In this document: positions 46,097 through 55,522 of the stretch, one piece after another | Numbering within the stretch: position 1 is the first letter of the stretch | How the letters are laid out: every line of letters starts with the position of its first letter | Assembly: GCF_000820045.1 (NCBI RefSeq) | Contig: NZ_CDBJ01000068.1 | Coordinates: 62,384 to 126,383, forward strand | Direction of reading: 5' to 3' | DNA: 64,000 bases | Origin: Aeromonas rivuli | Lineage (GTDB): Bacteria > Pseudomonadota > Gammaproteobacteria > Enterobacterales > Aeromonadaceae | Notes under the pieces: model-generated | The model's database searches: none | What the model saw: the letters and a program-made list of their open reading frames with translations, nothing else | Told to the model about the DNA's origin: nothing | Position numbers and translations under genes: made by a program

Positions 46097-48799
46097 ATGA
46101 GCTATCAGGTTCTGGCGCGTAAATGGCGCCCCCATACATTCGAGCAAGTGGTGGGCCAGCAACATGTGCTGACCGCCCTGACCAATGCCCTGGATCAGGG
46201 CCGCCTGCACCATGCCTATCTGCTCAGCGGTACCCGTGGCGTCGGCAAGACCACCATCGCCCGCATCCTGGCCAAGAGTCTCAACTGCGAACAAGGGATC
46301 AGCAGCACCCCTTGCGGGGTCTGCGGCACCTGCAAAGAGATCGATCAGGGCAACTTCGTCGATCTGCTGGAGATAGATGCGGCGTCGCGCACCAAGGTGG
46401 AAGACACCCGCGAGCTGCTCGACAACGTGCAATATCGTCCGGCCCGCGGCCGCTTCAAGGTCTACCTCATCGATGAGGTGCACATGTTGTCGCGTCACAG
46501 CTTCAACGCCCTGCTCAAAACCCTGGAAGAGCCGCCCCCCTATGTGAAGTTCCTGCTGGCCACCACGGATCCGCAGAAGCTGCCGATCACCATCCTCTCC
46601 CGCTGCTTGCAGTTCCACTTGAAGAGTCTGGATCAGAGCCAGATCGCCAAGCAGCTGGAGTGGGTATTGGGGGAGGAGGGGCAGCCGTTCGAACCCCGCG
46701 CCTTGCTGGCATTGGCCAAGGCGGCCGATGGTAGCATGCGCGATGCCCTGAGCCTGACCGATCAGGCGCTGGCCCATGGCAACGGCAGCGTGGGGCTCGC
46801 GAGCGTGCTGACCATGCTGGGTACCCTAGACCATCATCATCTGCACCAGCTGCTGGAGGCCATCCTGCGTCAGGATGCCCCGGCCACCATGGCCAAGATC
46901 ACCGAGATCGCCACCCTGGGGCCCGATTTCGATCAGCTCCACGCCGAGCTGGAAGCCCTGCTTCATCGCGTTGCCATGGCCCAGCTGCTGCCAGCCAGCG
47001 TGCAGGAGCAGGGGGCGGATGCCGATGCCTTGCTGCAACTGGCCGGGGCCATGAGCCCGGAAGAGGTACAGCTCTGCTACCAGATCGTGCTGGGGGGGCG
47101 CAAGGACTTGCCATGGGCTCCGGATGGTCGCACCGCCCTCGAGATGACCTGCCTGCGGATGCTCGCCTTCTCGCCGCGCAGAGCCCAGCTCCACCCGGCG
47201 AGCCTGGCCCCCTTGCCAAGCCAGGCGGGGCAGGGGGCCGCTCCTCTGGGGTTGGGAAAGTCCCAGGGGGTGACCGCTTCGCCGACGCTAGCCCCCCAGG
47301 GCACTGAATCAACATCGGCCCCCTTGGCTGACCAGGCAGAGGCTGCCGCCGAGTCTGTGGCGGATCTCCGCCAGGCTGGCATCACTGCCGAGAACGACAC
47401 AGCGCAGCAGGCTGACCTGAGCCCCTCTTCGGCGGCACTGGTCAAGCAGGATGGCGATGATGAATCGTTTGAGCCCGCCCTCTCTCCGCTCTTTGCCGAG
47501 CAGGAGGCGTTGCTGCAGGCGGCGGATCAGATGGGCTATCAGCCATCTCCTGCCCCTGTGGCAGAGGATCCGGCCCCGGATCCCGGTTTGGATGAGATCA
47601 GCGCCTCGGGGACGATGGCCAGCCCGGACATCCCTGTTCCGGCCCATGGGGAGCCTGCGATGCTTCATCCCGCGGCCACTCAGGACGCGGAACCTGTGTC
47701 CATGGCGCAACCCATACCGCAACCCATGGCACAGCCCCCGGAGGCAGCGACGGGCAGTGACGGCAGTGGCGGCATCCTGAGCCTGCTCGGTACGCGCAAC
47801 ATGCTGCGCAGCCGCTTGCGCGCCTCTGATACCGATGCTGCGCCGCGCACCGCAAGAACACCGAGTGCTCCCAAGGCCGGGGCGGGGCAGACGGCTGCCC
47901 CGCCATCCCCGGTCAGCCCACCTGCGGTGCAGGCCGGGCCTGGCTTCGTCCAGACGGCCATGGTGGCGCCTGCCTCTTCTGTTCCGGACGATTGGTCCTA
48001 CGACGAGTTGCCGAGCCATGACGACGAAGAGGACAATCAGCAGGATTATCAGGAGTACCTGGCCCAGGGGGAACAGGGGGTTGTTACACCTCCGAGCCAG
48101 GCCGAGCGCGGCAGGGCACCAGCCCCGGCGCTGAGCCAACGGACGCCCCCCTGGGATCCCCAAGGACCCTCGACCGGTATCCAGCAGCCCATTGTCCGTG
48201 ACGCGGCGGCGGCTTCCCCCCCTGCCGCAGGGCAGCCCGCTCGCCCCGCCGCAGCGCAAACCGTGCTTGAGCCAAGCCGGGCGGTACCGGCACAGATGGA
48301 GGCTACGGCCCCGGTGCTGGAGACCATCGACTGGGACTCCATTGATAGCGATCAAGCGCAAGAGGAGCCGGGGGACGAACCCAGTAAGCTGCTCCCTGCC
48401 AGCCTGCTCGACAATTGTGGCGATCCCTGGGGCGAGCTGATTGCGCGCACTCGGGTGGGGGGCCGTCTGCGGCAGCTCGCCATCAATGGGGTGATGGTGC
48501 AAGAGGGATCCCGGGTGCTGTTGACCCTCAAGCCCGAGCAGCGCCACCTGGTCAGCGATCGTGCCCTGATGGAGCTTGCCGCCATCATAGGGCCAGCACT
48601 CGGTGGCGAGGTGCAGGTCGAGGTGACGCTTGGGACAGTGCCCGATCGTGAGACGCCCCTTGAGATAGAGCAGCGCCTCTATCTTGGGGTGCGCGAGCAG
48701 GTGAAACGGGATCTTGAGCAGGATCCCAACATACAGCTTTTACGTCAGCGGTTTGGTGCGGAGCTCCATATGGACAGTATTGAGCCCCTCAATCGCTGA
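46097..48799 (+). CDS. dnaX: DNA polymerase III tau (and possibly gamma) subunit
   Basis: DnaX is the clamp-loader ATPase; tau also joins polymerase cores and DnaB. The 900-residue protein has Walker A GTRGVGKTT at 45-53, a zinc site of C64, C73, C76 and C79, and VYLIDEVHMLS. Domain III follows to about residue 365. Residues about 370-755 form a low-complexity linker rich in A, P, Q and D, and a C-terminal polymerase-binding domain covers about 770-900 (DPWGELIARTRVGGRLRQLA). E. coli DnaX has 643 residues, so the linker is greatly expanded. No A-AAA-AAG slippery heptamer was found. The start at 46097 (MSYQVLARKWRP) is conserved. Confidence 0.95.
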   Translation: MSYQVLARKWRPHTFEQVVGQQHVLTALTNALDQGRLHHAYLLSGTRGVGKTTIARILAKSLNCEQGISSTPCGVCGTCKEIDQGNFVDLLEIDAASRTKVEDTRELLDNVQYRPARGRFKVYLIDEVHMLSRHSFNALLKTLEEPPPYVKFLLATTDPQKLPITILSRCLQFHLKSLDQSQIAKQLEWVLGEEGQPFEPRALLALAKAADGSMRDALSLTDQALAHGNGSVGLASVLTMLGTLDHHHLHQLLEAILRQDAPATMAKITEIATLGPDFDQLHAELEALLHRVAMAQLLPASVQEQGADADALLQLAGAMSPEEVQLCYQIVLGGRKDLPWAPDGRTALEMTCLRMLAFSPRRAQLHPASLAPLPSQAGQGAAPLGLGKSQGVTASPTLAPQGTESTSAPLADQAEAAAESVADLRQAGITAENDTAQQADLSPSSAALVKQDGDDESFEPALSPLFAEQEALLQAADQMGYQPSPAPVAEDPAPDPGLDEISASGTMASPDIPVPAHGEPAMLHPAATQDAEPVSMAQPIPQPMAQPPEAATGSDGSGGILSLLGTRNMLRSRLRASDTDAAPRTARTPSAPKAGAGQTAAPPSPVSPPAVQAGPGFVQTAMVAPASSVPDDWSYDELPSHDDEEDNQQDYQEYLAQGEQGVVTPPSQAERGRAPAPALSQRTPPWDPQGPSTGIQQPIVRDAAAASPPAAGQPARPAAAQTVLEPSRAVPAQMEATAPVLETIDWDSIDSDQAQEEPGDEPSKLLPASLLDNCGDPWGELIARTRVGGRLRQLAINGVMVQEGSRVLLTLKPEQRHLVSDRALMELAAIIGPALGGEVQVEVTLGTVPDRETPLEIEQRLYLGVREQVKRDLEQDPNIQLLRQRFGAELHMDSIEPLNR

Positions 48800-48806
48800 A
48801 TCTGGT

Positions 48807-48827
48807 GCGGGGAGCCCGGCTCCCCGC
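48807..48827 (+). terminator. Hairpin after dnaX
   Basis: GCGGGGAGCC and GGCTCCCCGC form a 10-bp palindrome 8 bases after the dnaX stop. Only TTG follows, so it may attenuate rather than stop transcription into ybaB. Confidence 0.45.
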
Positions 48828-48913
48828 TTGAAATGCCGCTCGGCCGTCCCCATCTAGGACAGACGAGCCTAACGCCCGGCCAGGTCGCCGGATTTCAACG
48901 CGAGAGACGACAT

Positions 48914-49243
48914 ATGTTTGGTAAAGGTGGAATGGGTAACCTGATGAAACAGGCCCAACAGATGCAAGAGCGCATGCAGAAGATGCAAGAGCAGCTGGCC
49001 CTGCTGGAAGTGACAGGGGAAGCGGGCGCTGGCATGGTCAAGGTCACCATGACCGGCAGCCACAGCGTGCGTCGCATCGAGATCGACCCTTCCTTGATGG
49101 AAGATGACAAGGAGCTGCTCGAAGATCTGGTCGCGGCCGCCTGCAACGACGCCGTGCGCCGGGTCGAAGAGCAGAACAAGAGCAAGATGGGCGAGATCAC
49201 CGGTGGCATGCAGTTGCCCCCTGGTATGAAGCTGCCGTTCTAA
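48914..49243 (+). CDS. ybaB: Nucleoid-associated protein YbaB
   Basis: YbaB/EbfC is a small DNA-binding protein that coats the nucleoid. The 109-residue protein begins [25 protein letters not shown] and ends [13 protein letters not shown], both near-identical to the E. coli pattern. The start at 48914 is fixed by homology; a longer frame from 48833 was rejected. In E. coli recR follows; here a methyltransferase does. Confidence 0.96.
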   Translation: MFGKGGMGNLMKQAQQMQERMQKMQEQLALLEVTGEAGAGMVKVTMTGSHSVRRIEIDPSLMEDDKELLEDLVAAACNDAVRRVEEQNKSKMGEITGGMQLPPGMKLPF

Positions 49244-49265
49244 GCGAACCACTAAGCGAGTAAGA

Positions 49266-49288
49266 AGAGGGGCCCTGGGCCCCTCTTT
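49266..49288 (+). terminator. Terminator of ybaB
   Basis: AGAGGGGCCC and GGGCCCCTCT form a 10-bp palindrome followed by TTTCG, 23 bases after the ybaB stop. Confidence 0.75.
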
Positions 49289-49342
49289 CGTTGTGAACGC
49301 GCCCCTATGATGGCGGGTGCAATTTCTGGCAAGGCCGTTACA

Positions 49343-50566
49343 ATGGCGCCCTCTTTTCGCCTCCCGACTCCCGAGACTCCTGTGCTGGCCCAACGTTTCG
49401 AACGCCTCGATCACCTGCTGACCGCTTCCCGTGCCTGGTGGCAATATCAGCCCTATCATCACCTGACCCTGGCGTTTGCCGGGCAGGCACCCGATCTGGC
49501 CGCCTTGCTCAATGGGTTGAGTCTCGAGGAGATCAATGGGCTCGATGGTGACATGGGGGCACTGGCCACGCTGCTGGCTCCCTGGATCCCGGGGGGGGCC
49601 GAGTTGCACCGCTTGAGCGAGCTGGTGAGATTCGAACCCGAGCCCATCGATTGCGGCAAAGGGATGGCGCTGCACATGCCGGGGCGAAAACAGGCCCAGA
49701 TAGAGGCCTTTACCGGTTGCCTGCCACCCCATCAGGGGCCCTATCTGGAGTGGTGCGCCGGCAAGGGACACCTTGGGCGGCTGGTCTCTGTCCATCGCAG
49801 TGCCGCGATAACCAGCCTGGAGCTGCAGGGGCCGCTGTGTGAGGCGGGACGCATCCTGGCACTGCGCGATGGGGCCCGGATGCACTTCATCGAGGCCGAT
49901 GCCTTCGCCGCCGAGTCGGCCGCGCTGATCGCCCCCGAACACCATGCCATGGCGCTGCATGCCTGTGGCGAGCTGCACACTCATCTGCTCGAAGGGGTGG
50001 TTGAGCGCGGCGCCAGCGGCGTCTCCCTCTCCCCTTGCTGCTATCACCTGATCCGGGGCAACGACTATCGTCCTCTCTCCCGGGCCGCCAAACAGAGTGC
50101 CCTCCAACTGACCAAGGCCGACCTGCGCCTGCCCCTGCAAGAGACGGTCACCAGTGGCGCCCGCATCGCCCGACTGCGCGAGCTGGAAGTGGTGTGGCGG
50201 CTGGGTTTTGACTGCCTGCAACGCCAGGTACGGGGGGTGGATGAGTATCTGCCGGTGCCCAATATTCAAAAGAGCCTGCTGAGCGACAGCTTCGAGGCTT
50301 TCTGCCGCTGGGCCGCCGAGCGCAAGGGCATAGTGCTGCCCGAGGCCATCCATTACGATGATCTCCTCGGTCAGGGGGAGGCACGTTATGGGGATGTTGC
50401 CCGGATGGAGCTGGTTCGCCACCTGTTCCGCCGCCCGCTCGAGATCTGGCTCGCCCTGGATCGCGCCCTCTTCCTGCAAGAGCGGGGCTACAGGGTGGAA
50501 GTGGGGGAGTTCTGCGCCAAACCCATGACGCCGCGCAACATCTTGATCCGCGCGGTACGTGCTTGA
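49343..50566 (+). CDS. Class I methyltransferase with SPCCYH motif
   Basis: A 407-residue protein with an N-terminal accessory region and a methyltransferase domain from about 140. The SAM-binding motif is YLEWCAGKGHLGRL at about 134-147, and MALHACGELHTHLLE and LSPCCYHLI are typical of the PF13679-type methyltransferases. The two cysteines of PCCYH may be catalytic or metal-binding. The substrate is not known; related proteins methylate small molecules or RNA. The start at 49343 was chosen over 49307 because the sequence between is atypical; the ribosome binding site is weak. Confidence 0.78.
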   Translation: MAPSFRLPTPETPVLAQRFERLDHLLTASRAWWQYQPYHHLTLAFAGQAPDLAALLNGLSLEEINGLDGDMGALATLLAPWIPGGAELHRLSELVRFEPEPIDCGKGMALHMPGRKQAQIEAFTGCLPPHQGPYLEWCAGKGHLGRLVSVHRSAAITSLELQGPLCEAGRILALRDGARMHFIEADAFAAESAALIAPEHHAMALHACGELHTHLLEGVVERGASGVSLSPCCYHLIRGNDYRPLSRAAKQSALQLTKADLRLPLQETVTSGARIARLRELEVVWRLGFDCLQRQVRGVDEYLPVPNIQKSLLSDSFEAFCRWAAERKGIVLPEAIHYDDLLGQGEARYGDVARMELVRHLFRRPLEIWLALDRALFLQERGYRVEVGEFCAKPMTPRNILIRAVRA

Positions 50567-50890
50567 TCGTATAGGGCAGTTCCTGAGCTGACTGCCACCC
50601 CCCAACGCTCCTGGTATTTCATCCTGAAACAGGGGCTACTTTTGATCGCCCCCATCACAGTGATCTGCAGCTGCAACGCTCTGTTGATCAAAACAATGGT
50701 CTGCTGTCAGAAGGGATGAGGGAGGGGACACAAGGGCGCTCGCACGGTGGGAGTGGCCGATCCCATGGGGCATAGCACAGAGTGAAATGGCTCACATATT
50801 GGTAACATTTCTTAATTTTCTCTGTAAATTTAGTTATCAGGCAGCCTATGCTCGGGATGAAATTTCACCCAGAGACAAGGATTGTTGCCC
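50567..50890. other. Intergenic region upstream of the chitinase gene
   Basis: 324 bases. The last 130 are AT-rich (TTGGTAACATTTCTTAATTT) and probably hold the chitinase promoter, but no clear -10/-35 pair stands out. No gene or repeat was recognised. Confidence 0.4.
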
Positions 50891-52342
50891 ATGTTGAAGC
50901 TCACATATTGCGCGGGGCTCGTCGCCGCGGCCTGTGCCTTGCCAGGCCATGCCGCCATGAATATCCAGCCGGATCCTGACAACGCGGGGGGCTATGTGAT
51001 CGCTGCCGCCGACGTGGCGGCGGTGGCGCAGGCCAAGACGGCCAATCCCATGTATGCGCTCTGGTCCAAGGCGTTGGCCACCCGCTCCAACACTGTGGTG
51101 GATGCGATTTTCCCGCGAGATGCGAGCAACCCCGATAACGTCAAACGGGTTGAACGTGTCTTCCCCGAGTCCGAATGGGACTTTCTGACCCAGATGGCGG
51201 CACCGGAATATACCTATCTGCGCTTCCTGCGGGCGGTTGGCAAGTTCCCGGCTTTTTGCGGTGAATACACGGATGGTCGCAACGCTGATGCCATCTGCAA
51301 GAAATCCATCGTCACCGCCTTCGCCCACTTCTCCCAGGAGACGGGGGGCCATATCGCCAAGGAGAATATCTCCGACAACCCGCAGGCGCTGGAGGAGTGG
51401 CAACAGGCCCTGGTCCATGTCCGTGAAATGGGTTGGTCCGAGGGACAACTCGGCTACACCACGGGCTGTGGCCAGAATGACTGGCAGAACAAGAAGTGGC
51501 CCTGCGCCACCGGCCAGGGCTATTTCGGCCGCGGCGCAAAACAACTCTCCTATCACTTCAACTACGGCGCCTTCTCCGAGGTGATGTTTGATGGCGATGC
51601 CTCGGTGTTGCTCAACAACCCCGGCCTGGTGGCCGACTCCTGGTTGAACCTCGCCTCCGCCATCTGGTTCTTCCTGACCCCGCAAGCCCCCAAACCGGCC
51701 ATGCTGCACGTGATCGACAGAACCTGGGTACCCTCCCAGCGCGAGGTTGCGGCAGGCATCGGCTATGGCTTTGGCACCACCATCAACGTCATCAATGGCG
51801 GCATAGAGTGCGGCGAGCAGAACAAGACGAAAGGTCAGCCAGTCAACCGCATCCGTTACTGGGAAGGGCTGGCGGCCCATTACCAGATCCCGGTCGCGAG
51901 CGATGAGAAGAATACCTGCTGGCAGCAGACCCCCTACGGCAGCCTGAACCTCAATGGCGCCACCGATGTGCTCTATACCAACTGGGACGGTAACTGGAAA
52001 TATTACGCGGACAGGCCGGGTGGCTACTCGTTCGAGTGCGAGCTGGTCGGTTTCCAGACCGCTTATTCGGCACTGGTGCCGGGGGATTACCAAAAATGCG
52101 TGACCAACTTCTATGGATCCCATGCCGGTTGGCCCAAGGTGCGTATCGTGAGTGAGCTGGCCCCCACGCCGACAGACCCCAGCACGCCACCGGTTGGCGG
52201 TGTGCCCGCCTGGGGGGCAAGCAAGGTCTATGTTGCCGGAGACAAGGTGAGCTATCAGGGCGCCACCTATCAGGCGAAGTGGTGGACCCAGGGTGATGAG
52301 CCAAACAAAGGCGGGCCCTGGGCGCTGCTTCCCACCAGTTAA
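50891..52342 (+). CDS. GH19 chitinase with C-terminal chitin-binding domain
   Basis: A secreted chitinase of 483 residues. A signal peptide ends near A22 (GHAAMNIQ). The GH19 catalytic domain covers about 60-400: AFAHFSQETGGH carries a catalytic Glu (E150), GYFGRGAKQLSYHFNYG the substrate-site signature, and FWFFLTPQAPKP-like and NVINGGIECG segments the rest. A PT-rich linker (APTPTDPSTPPVG) leads to a CBM5/12 at about 437-483 (WGASKVYVAGDKVSYQGATYQAKWWTQGDEP). GH19 enzymes hydrolyse chitin with inversion. AAGG lies upstream; a TTG at 50882 or 50885 is a possible alternative start. Confidence 0.92.
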   Translation: MLKLTYCAGLVAAACALPGHAAMNIQPDPDNAGGYVIAAADVAAVAQAKTANPMYALWSKALATRSNTVVDAIFPRDASNPDNVKRVERVFPESEWDFLTQMAAPEYTYLRFLRAVGKFPAFCGEYTDGRNADAICKKSIVTAFAHFSQETGGHIAKENISDNPQALEEWQQALVHVREMGWSEGQLGYTTGCGQNDWQNKKWPCATGQGYFGRGAKQLSYHFNYGAFSEVMFDGDASVLLNNPGLVADSWLNLASAIWFFLTPQAPKPAMLHVIDRTWVPSQREVAAGIGYGFGTTINVINGGIECGEQNKTKGQPVNRIRYWEGLAAHYQIPVASDEKNTCWQQTPYGSLNLNGATDVLYTNWDGNWKYYADRPGGYSFECELVGFQTAYSALVPGDYQKCVTNFYGSHAGWPKVRIVSELAPTPTDPSTPPVGGVPAWGASKVYVAGDKVSYQGATYQAKWWTQGDEPNKGGPWALLPTS

Positions 52343-52374
52343 GGGCAGCGTTAGCTTCACAGATTGAGTCCTAA

Positions 52375-52396
52375 GAGGGAGGCATTAGCCTCCCTC
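52375..52396 (+). terminator. Hairpin after the chitinase gene
   Basis: GAGGGAGGC and GCCTCCCTC form a 9-bp stem with a 4-base loop. GATTGATTG follows, so the uridine tract is poor. Confidence 0.5.
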
Positions 52397-52511
52397 GATT
52401 GATTGTTGGCGAGGTTGTCACAAGGGTACTGACTCTGGTGCATAGGCGTTATGTTGATAAATAAGACACATAGTGATGACGGCGCGGGATATATCAAGGA
52501 GGGAGCCAAAC

Positions 52512-52877
52512 ATGAATATCGCCATGAATTTTGAAATACCGGTGACGGATATGGCACGAGCCATCGGCTTCTACTCCCGAGTATTTGGCATCCCATTCGA
52601 GCGAGCAGACATAGATGACAACGAGATGGCGCTATTTCCGCTGTGCGAGGGCATGGCGGGTTGCTCCGGCGCCCTGGCCAAGGGGGAGAGCTATGTACCC
52701 AGTCTCGACGGCGCCCGCATCTATCTGAGCGTGGCTGATATCGAACAGACCATGACCAGGGTGCTGCAGTGCGAGGGGAAGATACTCTATCCCATCACCC
52801 AGGTGAGTGATGGCATCAGGGTGGCCGAATGCCAGGATTGCGAAGGAAACCGCATCGCCTTGCAACAGTCGCGATAA
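52512..52877 (+). CDS. VOC-family (glyoxalase/bleomycin resistance-like) protein
   Basis: A 121-residue vicinal-oxygen-chelate protein starting MNIAMNFEIPVTDMARAIGFYSRVFG; the pattern EIPVTD-x5-FYS-x-VFG and the last strand ECQDCEGNRIALQQS are typical. The usual metal ligands are only partly recognisable, so substrate and metal are unknown. AAGGAGG lies about 11 bases before the ATG at 52512. Confidence 0.85.
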   Translation: MNIAMNFEIPVTDMARAIGFYSRVFGIPFERADIDDNEMALFPLCEGMAGCSGALAKGESYVPSLDGARIYLSVADIEQTMTRVLQCEGKILYPITQVSDGIRVAECQDCEGNRIALQQSR

Positions 52878-53089
52878 CCTTTATTCACCGGATGCATGCG
52901 TGGATGGAGTTCATTCGCCGTGTTTATAGTCATCGGGGTGGGTGGGCTCTTTGCCGGAAAGAGTGGCGTGCCGAGGATGGCGATGCGCAACATGGTCAGT
53001 TGCCGAGTTCGGGATTTGCATGATACTCATCTGACCGTAAATGGCGGCGGCACCCTGTCGGCGCCCACGCTGAATATGAGGAGGATGAT

Positions 53090-53488
53090 ATGCAAGGCAG
53101 CTGTCTGTGTGGCGGGATCGTCGTGTCGAGCGAGCAGCATAAAGAGGTCAGCCTGTGCCACTGCGCCATGTGTCGGCGCTGGTCAGGGGGGCCCATGTTC
53201 GCGGTACATGGCGGCACTGGCGTCATATTCAAGGGGTTGACTCCCGTCGCTTACCGCTCCTCCGAGTGGGCGGAGCGCGGCTTCTGCCCGACCTGTGGCA
53301 CCCATCTTTTCTATCACCTGTTGCCAACGGATGAGTACATTCTCCCCGCTGGCCTGTTCCAGGAGGAAGGGTTCGAGCTTGCCAGCCAGATCTTCATCGA
53401 CGAGAAGCCGGACTTCTACGAATTGAAGAACGAGACGCCAACCCTGACCGGGCAAGAGGTGTTCGAGCAGTTTGCCCCGAAACCCTGA
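53090..53488 (+). CDS. GFA-family zinc-binding protein
   Basis: A 132-residue protein of the GFA (glutathione-dependent formaldehyde-activating enzyme)/CENP-V family. Zinc ligands C5, C7, C23, C25, C28, C66 and C69 are in GSCLCGG, CHCAMCRRWSGG and FCPTCGTHLFY, the full family set. Most members have no proven activity on formaldehyde. The start has GAGGA upstream. The next gene lies 52 bp downstream and may be in the same unit. Confidence 0.9.
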   Translation: MQGSCLCGGIVVSSEQHKEVSLCHCAMCRRWSGGPMFAVHGGTGVIFKGLTPVAYRSSEWAERGFCPTCGTHLFYHLLPTDEYILPAGLFQEEGFELASQIFIDEKPDFYELKNETPTLTGQEVFEQFAPKP

Positions 53489-53540
53489 GTCCACCATCGG
53501 CCGTGCCTGCCCGGACTGGCAGGCCATCAAGGAGCATGAC

Positions 53541-53750
53541 ATGGCTGAACAGCAGAAGGTAAAGGGGCCTGCCTCCTATTTCCCGGCCATCGAGCAGAAG
53601 TATGGCCAGCCCGTTGCGCACTGGCTGGCCCTGTTGGCAGGTCAGGAGCACAAGAAACACATGGCGCTGGTGGCCTGGCTCAAGGCAGAGCACGGCATGG
53701 GCCATGGCCATGCCAACGCCCTGGTGGCCCACTATCTGGCACAGGGGTAG
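53541..53750 (+). CDS. DUF4287-type small protein
   Basis: A 69-residue protein beginning MAEQQKVKGPASYFPAIEQKYGQ. The GPASYFPAIEQKYG, HMALVAWLKAEHGMGHGHANALVAHYL pattern matches DUF4287, a small helical domain often annotated alone or fused to other folds. Function unknown. The ATG at 53541 has AAGGAG 9 bases upstream. Confidence 0.82.
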   Translation: MAEQQKVKGPASYFPAIEQKYGQPVAHWLALLAGQEHKKHMALVAWLKAEHGMGHGHANALVAHYLAQG

Positions 53751-53819
53751 AGCGCCCCTGTCTCTGTTAGGTGCCGTCACTCAGGGTAGGGCGGGGGTCC
53801 CCGTCTCATCACTATCCTG

Positions 53820-53858
53820 CGCCCCCCGACGTCATCAGGCATCGGGGGCGTTTTTTAT
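53820..53858 (+). terminator. Terminator of the DUF4287 gene
   Basis: CGCCCCCCGA and TCGGGGGCG form a stem with an 11-14-base loop, followed by six T residues, about 70 bases after the stop codon. Confidence 0.75.
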
Positions 53859-53986
53859 CCAAAGCCGCAGGCCGCAGCTGGACGTCTGTTGTTCAACGAG
53901 GGCAGAGCAGGGGAAACAGGCCGGGTTTGGGATGGGCAAGCGCCCCGAGCCGTCGAGTGGCTTGCAAAGGGCGGCGGGCTTTTGAG

Positions 53987-54511
53987 TTACTCTTCGATGT
54001 CCAGCAGCACCAGGATGGCGCTGTCGCCGCCCCATTCGCGGGGAGCCTGATGGAAGGCGCGCACATTGGGGTGCTGGGCCAGCCAGTTCGGGATCCGCTG
54101 TTTGAGAATGTGTTTGCCGATGCCGTGCATGACGGAGGCGACATGAATATTCTCTTTTTGGCAGAGGCTGAGCAGGGCGGCGAGCTCCTGCTTGGCCTGA
54201 TTCTGATTCATGCCATGCAGATCCAGGTAGATCTCCGGCGGATAGAGGCCGCGCTTGAGCTTTTTCAGCTCAAATTTTGACACATCTTCACGTACATATC
54301 GGGTCGGCCCCTCTTCGTCCAGATGGGGCTGATATTCATCGCTGAAAAAGTGGCCAACCCCAAGCATTTCGCGGCTCTCACGCATTTCGCGTTTCTGCTT
54401 GACCGGGCGCAACTCGGCCCTTAAGGTATCTTGCTTGATTTTCCGGGTACCTTTTATCGCATCGCGGAACAGCTGGCTTTCATCGCTTGTCAGTGAAGGC
54501 GTTTTTTTCAT
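53987..54511 (-). CDS. smrB: Smr-domain endonuclease SmrB
   Basis: SmrB is recruited to collided ribosomes and cleaves the mRNA upstream of them. The 174-residue protein has an N-terminal ribosome-binding region (DESQLFRDAIKGTRKIKQD) and a C-terminal Smr domain with YLDLHGMNQNQAK at about 96-108 and VMHGIGKHILKQRIP. E. coli SmrB (YfcN) has 183 residues and also lies next to prmB, divergently. Confidence 0.94.
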   Translation of the reverse strand: MKKTPSLTSDESQLFRDAIKGTRKIKQDTLRAELRPVKQKREMRESREMLGVGHFFSDEYQPHLDEEGPTRYVREDVSKFELKKLKRGLYPPEIYLDLHGMNQNQAKQELAALLSLCQKENIHVASVMHGIGKHILKQRIPNWLAQHPNVRAFHQAPREWGGDSAILVLLDIEE

Positions 54512-54577
54512 CAGGTACTCGTCTTGCTCGCTATATAAGAATGCTCGGGCCGGATATTACTCGACTTGGAGGTGGAT

Positions 54578-55513
54578 TTGGACAAGATATTTATCGACGA
54601 GGTGGTTGCCGAAATGCACACCATCCAGGACATGTTGCGCTGGGCCATGAGTCGTTTCAACGACGCCGGTATCTTTTACGGCCACGGCACGGACAACGCC
54701 TGGGATGAGGCCGTGCAGCTGGTACTGCCTGCGTTGCATCTGCCGCCGGATGTGGACTCGGGCATGCGCCACTCCCGTCTGACCCCGACCGAGCGCCATC
54801 GTATTGCCGAGCTCATCATCCGCCGGGTGCAGGAGCGGGTCCCTGCGGCCTACCTGACCAACAAGGCCTGGTATGCGGGTTGGGAGTTCTACGTGGACGA
54901 GCGGGTGCTGATCCCGCGCTCCCCCATCTCCGAGCTGGTGGCCAATCGCTTCGAGCCCTTCTTGAAAGAAGAGCCGACCCGGATCATGGACTTGTGCACC
55001 GGCTCGGGTTGCATCGCCATCATCATGGCCCACGAGTTTCCCCATGCGGAAGTGGACGCCATCGACATCAGCGTCGACGCCCTCAACGTGGCCGAGCGCA
55101 ACATCGCCGATCATGGCCTCGAGCAGCAGGTCATCCCGATCCGCTCCGACCTGTTCCGGGACTTGCCGGCCGGTGACAAGTACGATCTCATCGTCTCCAA
55201 CCCGCCTTATGTGGACTCCGAAGACATGTCGGACTTGCCTGACGAGTTCCGTCATGAGCCCGAGCTGGCGCTGGCCTCCGGCTCCGATGGCCTCAAGCTC
55301 ACCAAGCGTCTGCTGGCCCATGCCGCCGATTTCCTCAAAGACAATGGCGTGTTGGTGGTCGAGGTAGGCAATAGCATGATCCACCTGGAGACCCAGTTCC
55401 CCGAGGTGCCCTTTACCTGGGTCGAGTTCGAGAATGGCGGCCATGGTGTCTTCGTGATGACCAAGGCTGAACTTGAGCAATATCAGCCTCATTTCGCGAT
55501 TTACAAGAACTAA
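54578..55513 (+). CDS. prmB: 50S ribosomal protein L3 glutamine methyltransferase
   Basis: PrmB methylates a glutamine of ribosomal protein L3. The 311-residue protein (E. coli 310) begins [19 protein letters not shown], has the SAM motif [11 protein letters not shown] and the catalytic NPPY at 208-211. Start codon TTG at 54578, with GGAGG 5 bases upstream, gives the E. coli N-terminus; a TTG at 54566 is too early for that site. It is followed by aroC after 9 bp. Confidence 0.95.
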   Translation: MDKIFIDEVVAEMHTIQDMLRWAMSRFNDAGIFYGHGTDNAWDEAVQLVLPALHLPPDVDSGMRHSRLTPTERHRIAELIIRRVQERVPAAYLTNKAWYAGWEFYVDERVLIPRSPISELVANRFEPFLKEEPTRIMDLCTGSGCIAIIMAHEFPHAEVDAIDISVDALNVAERNIADHGLEQQVIPIRSDLFRDLPAGDKYDLIVSNPPYVDSEDMSDLPDEFRHEPELALASGSDGLKLTKRLLAHAADFLKDNGVLVVEVGNSMIHLETQFPEVPFTWVEFENGGHGVFVMTKAELEQYQPHFAIYKN

Positions 55514-55522
55514 GGAGCACAG

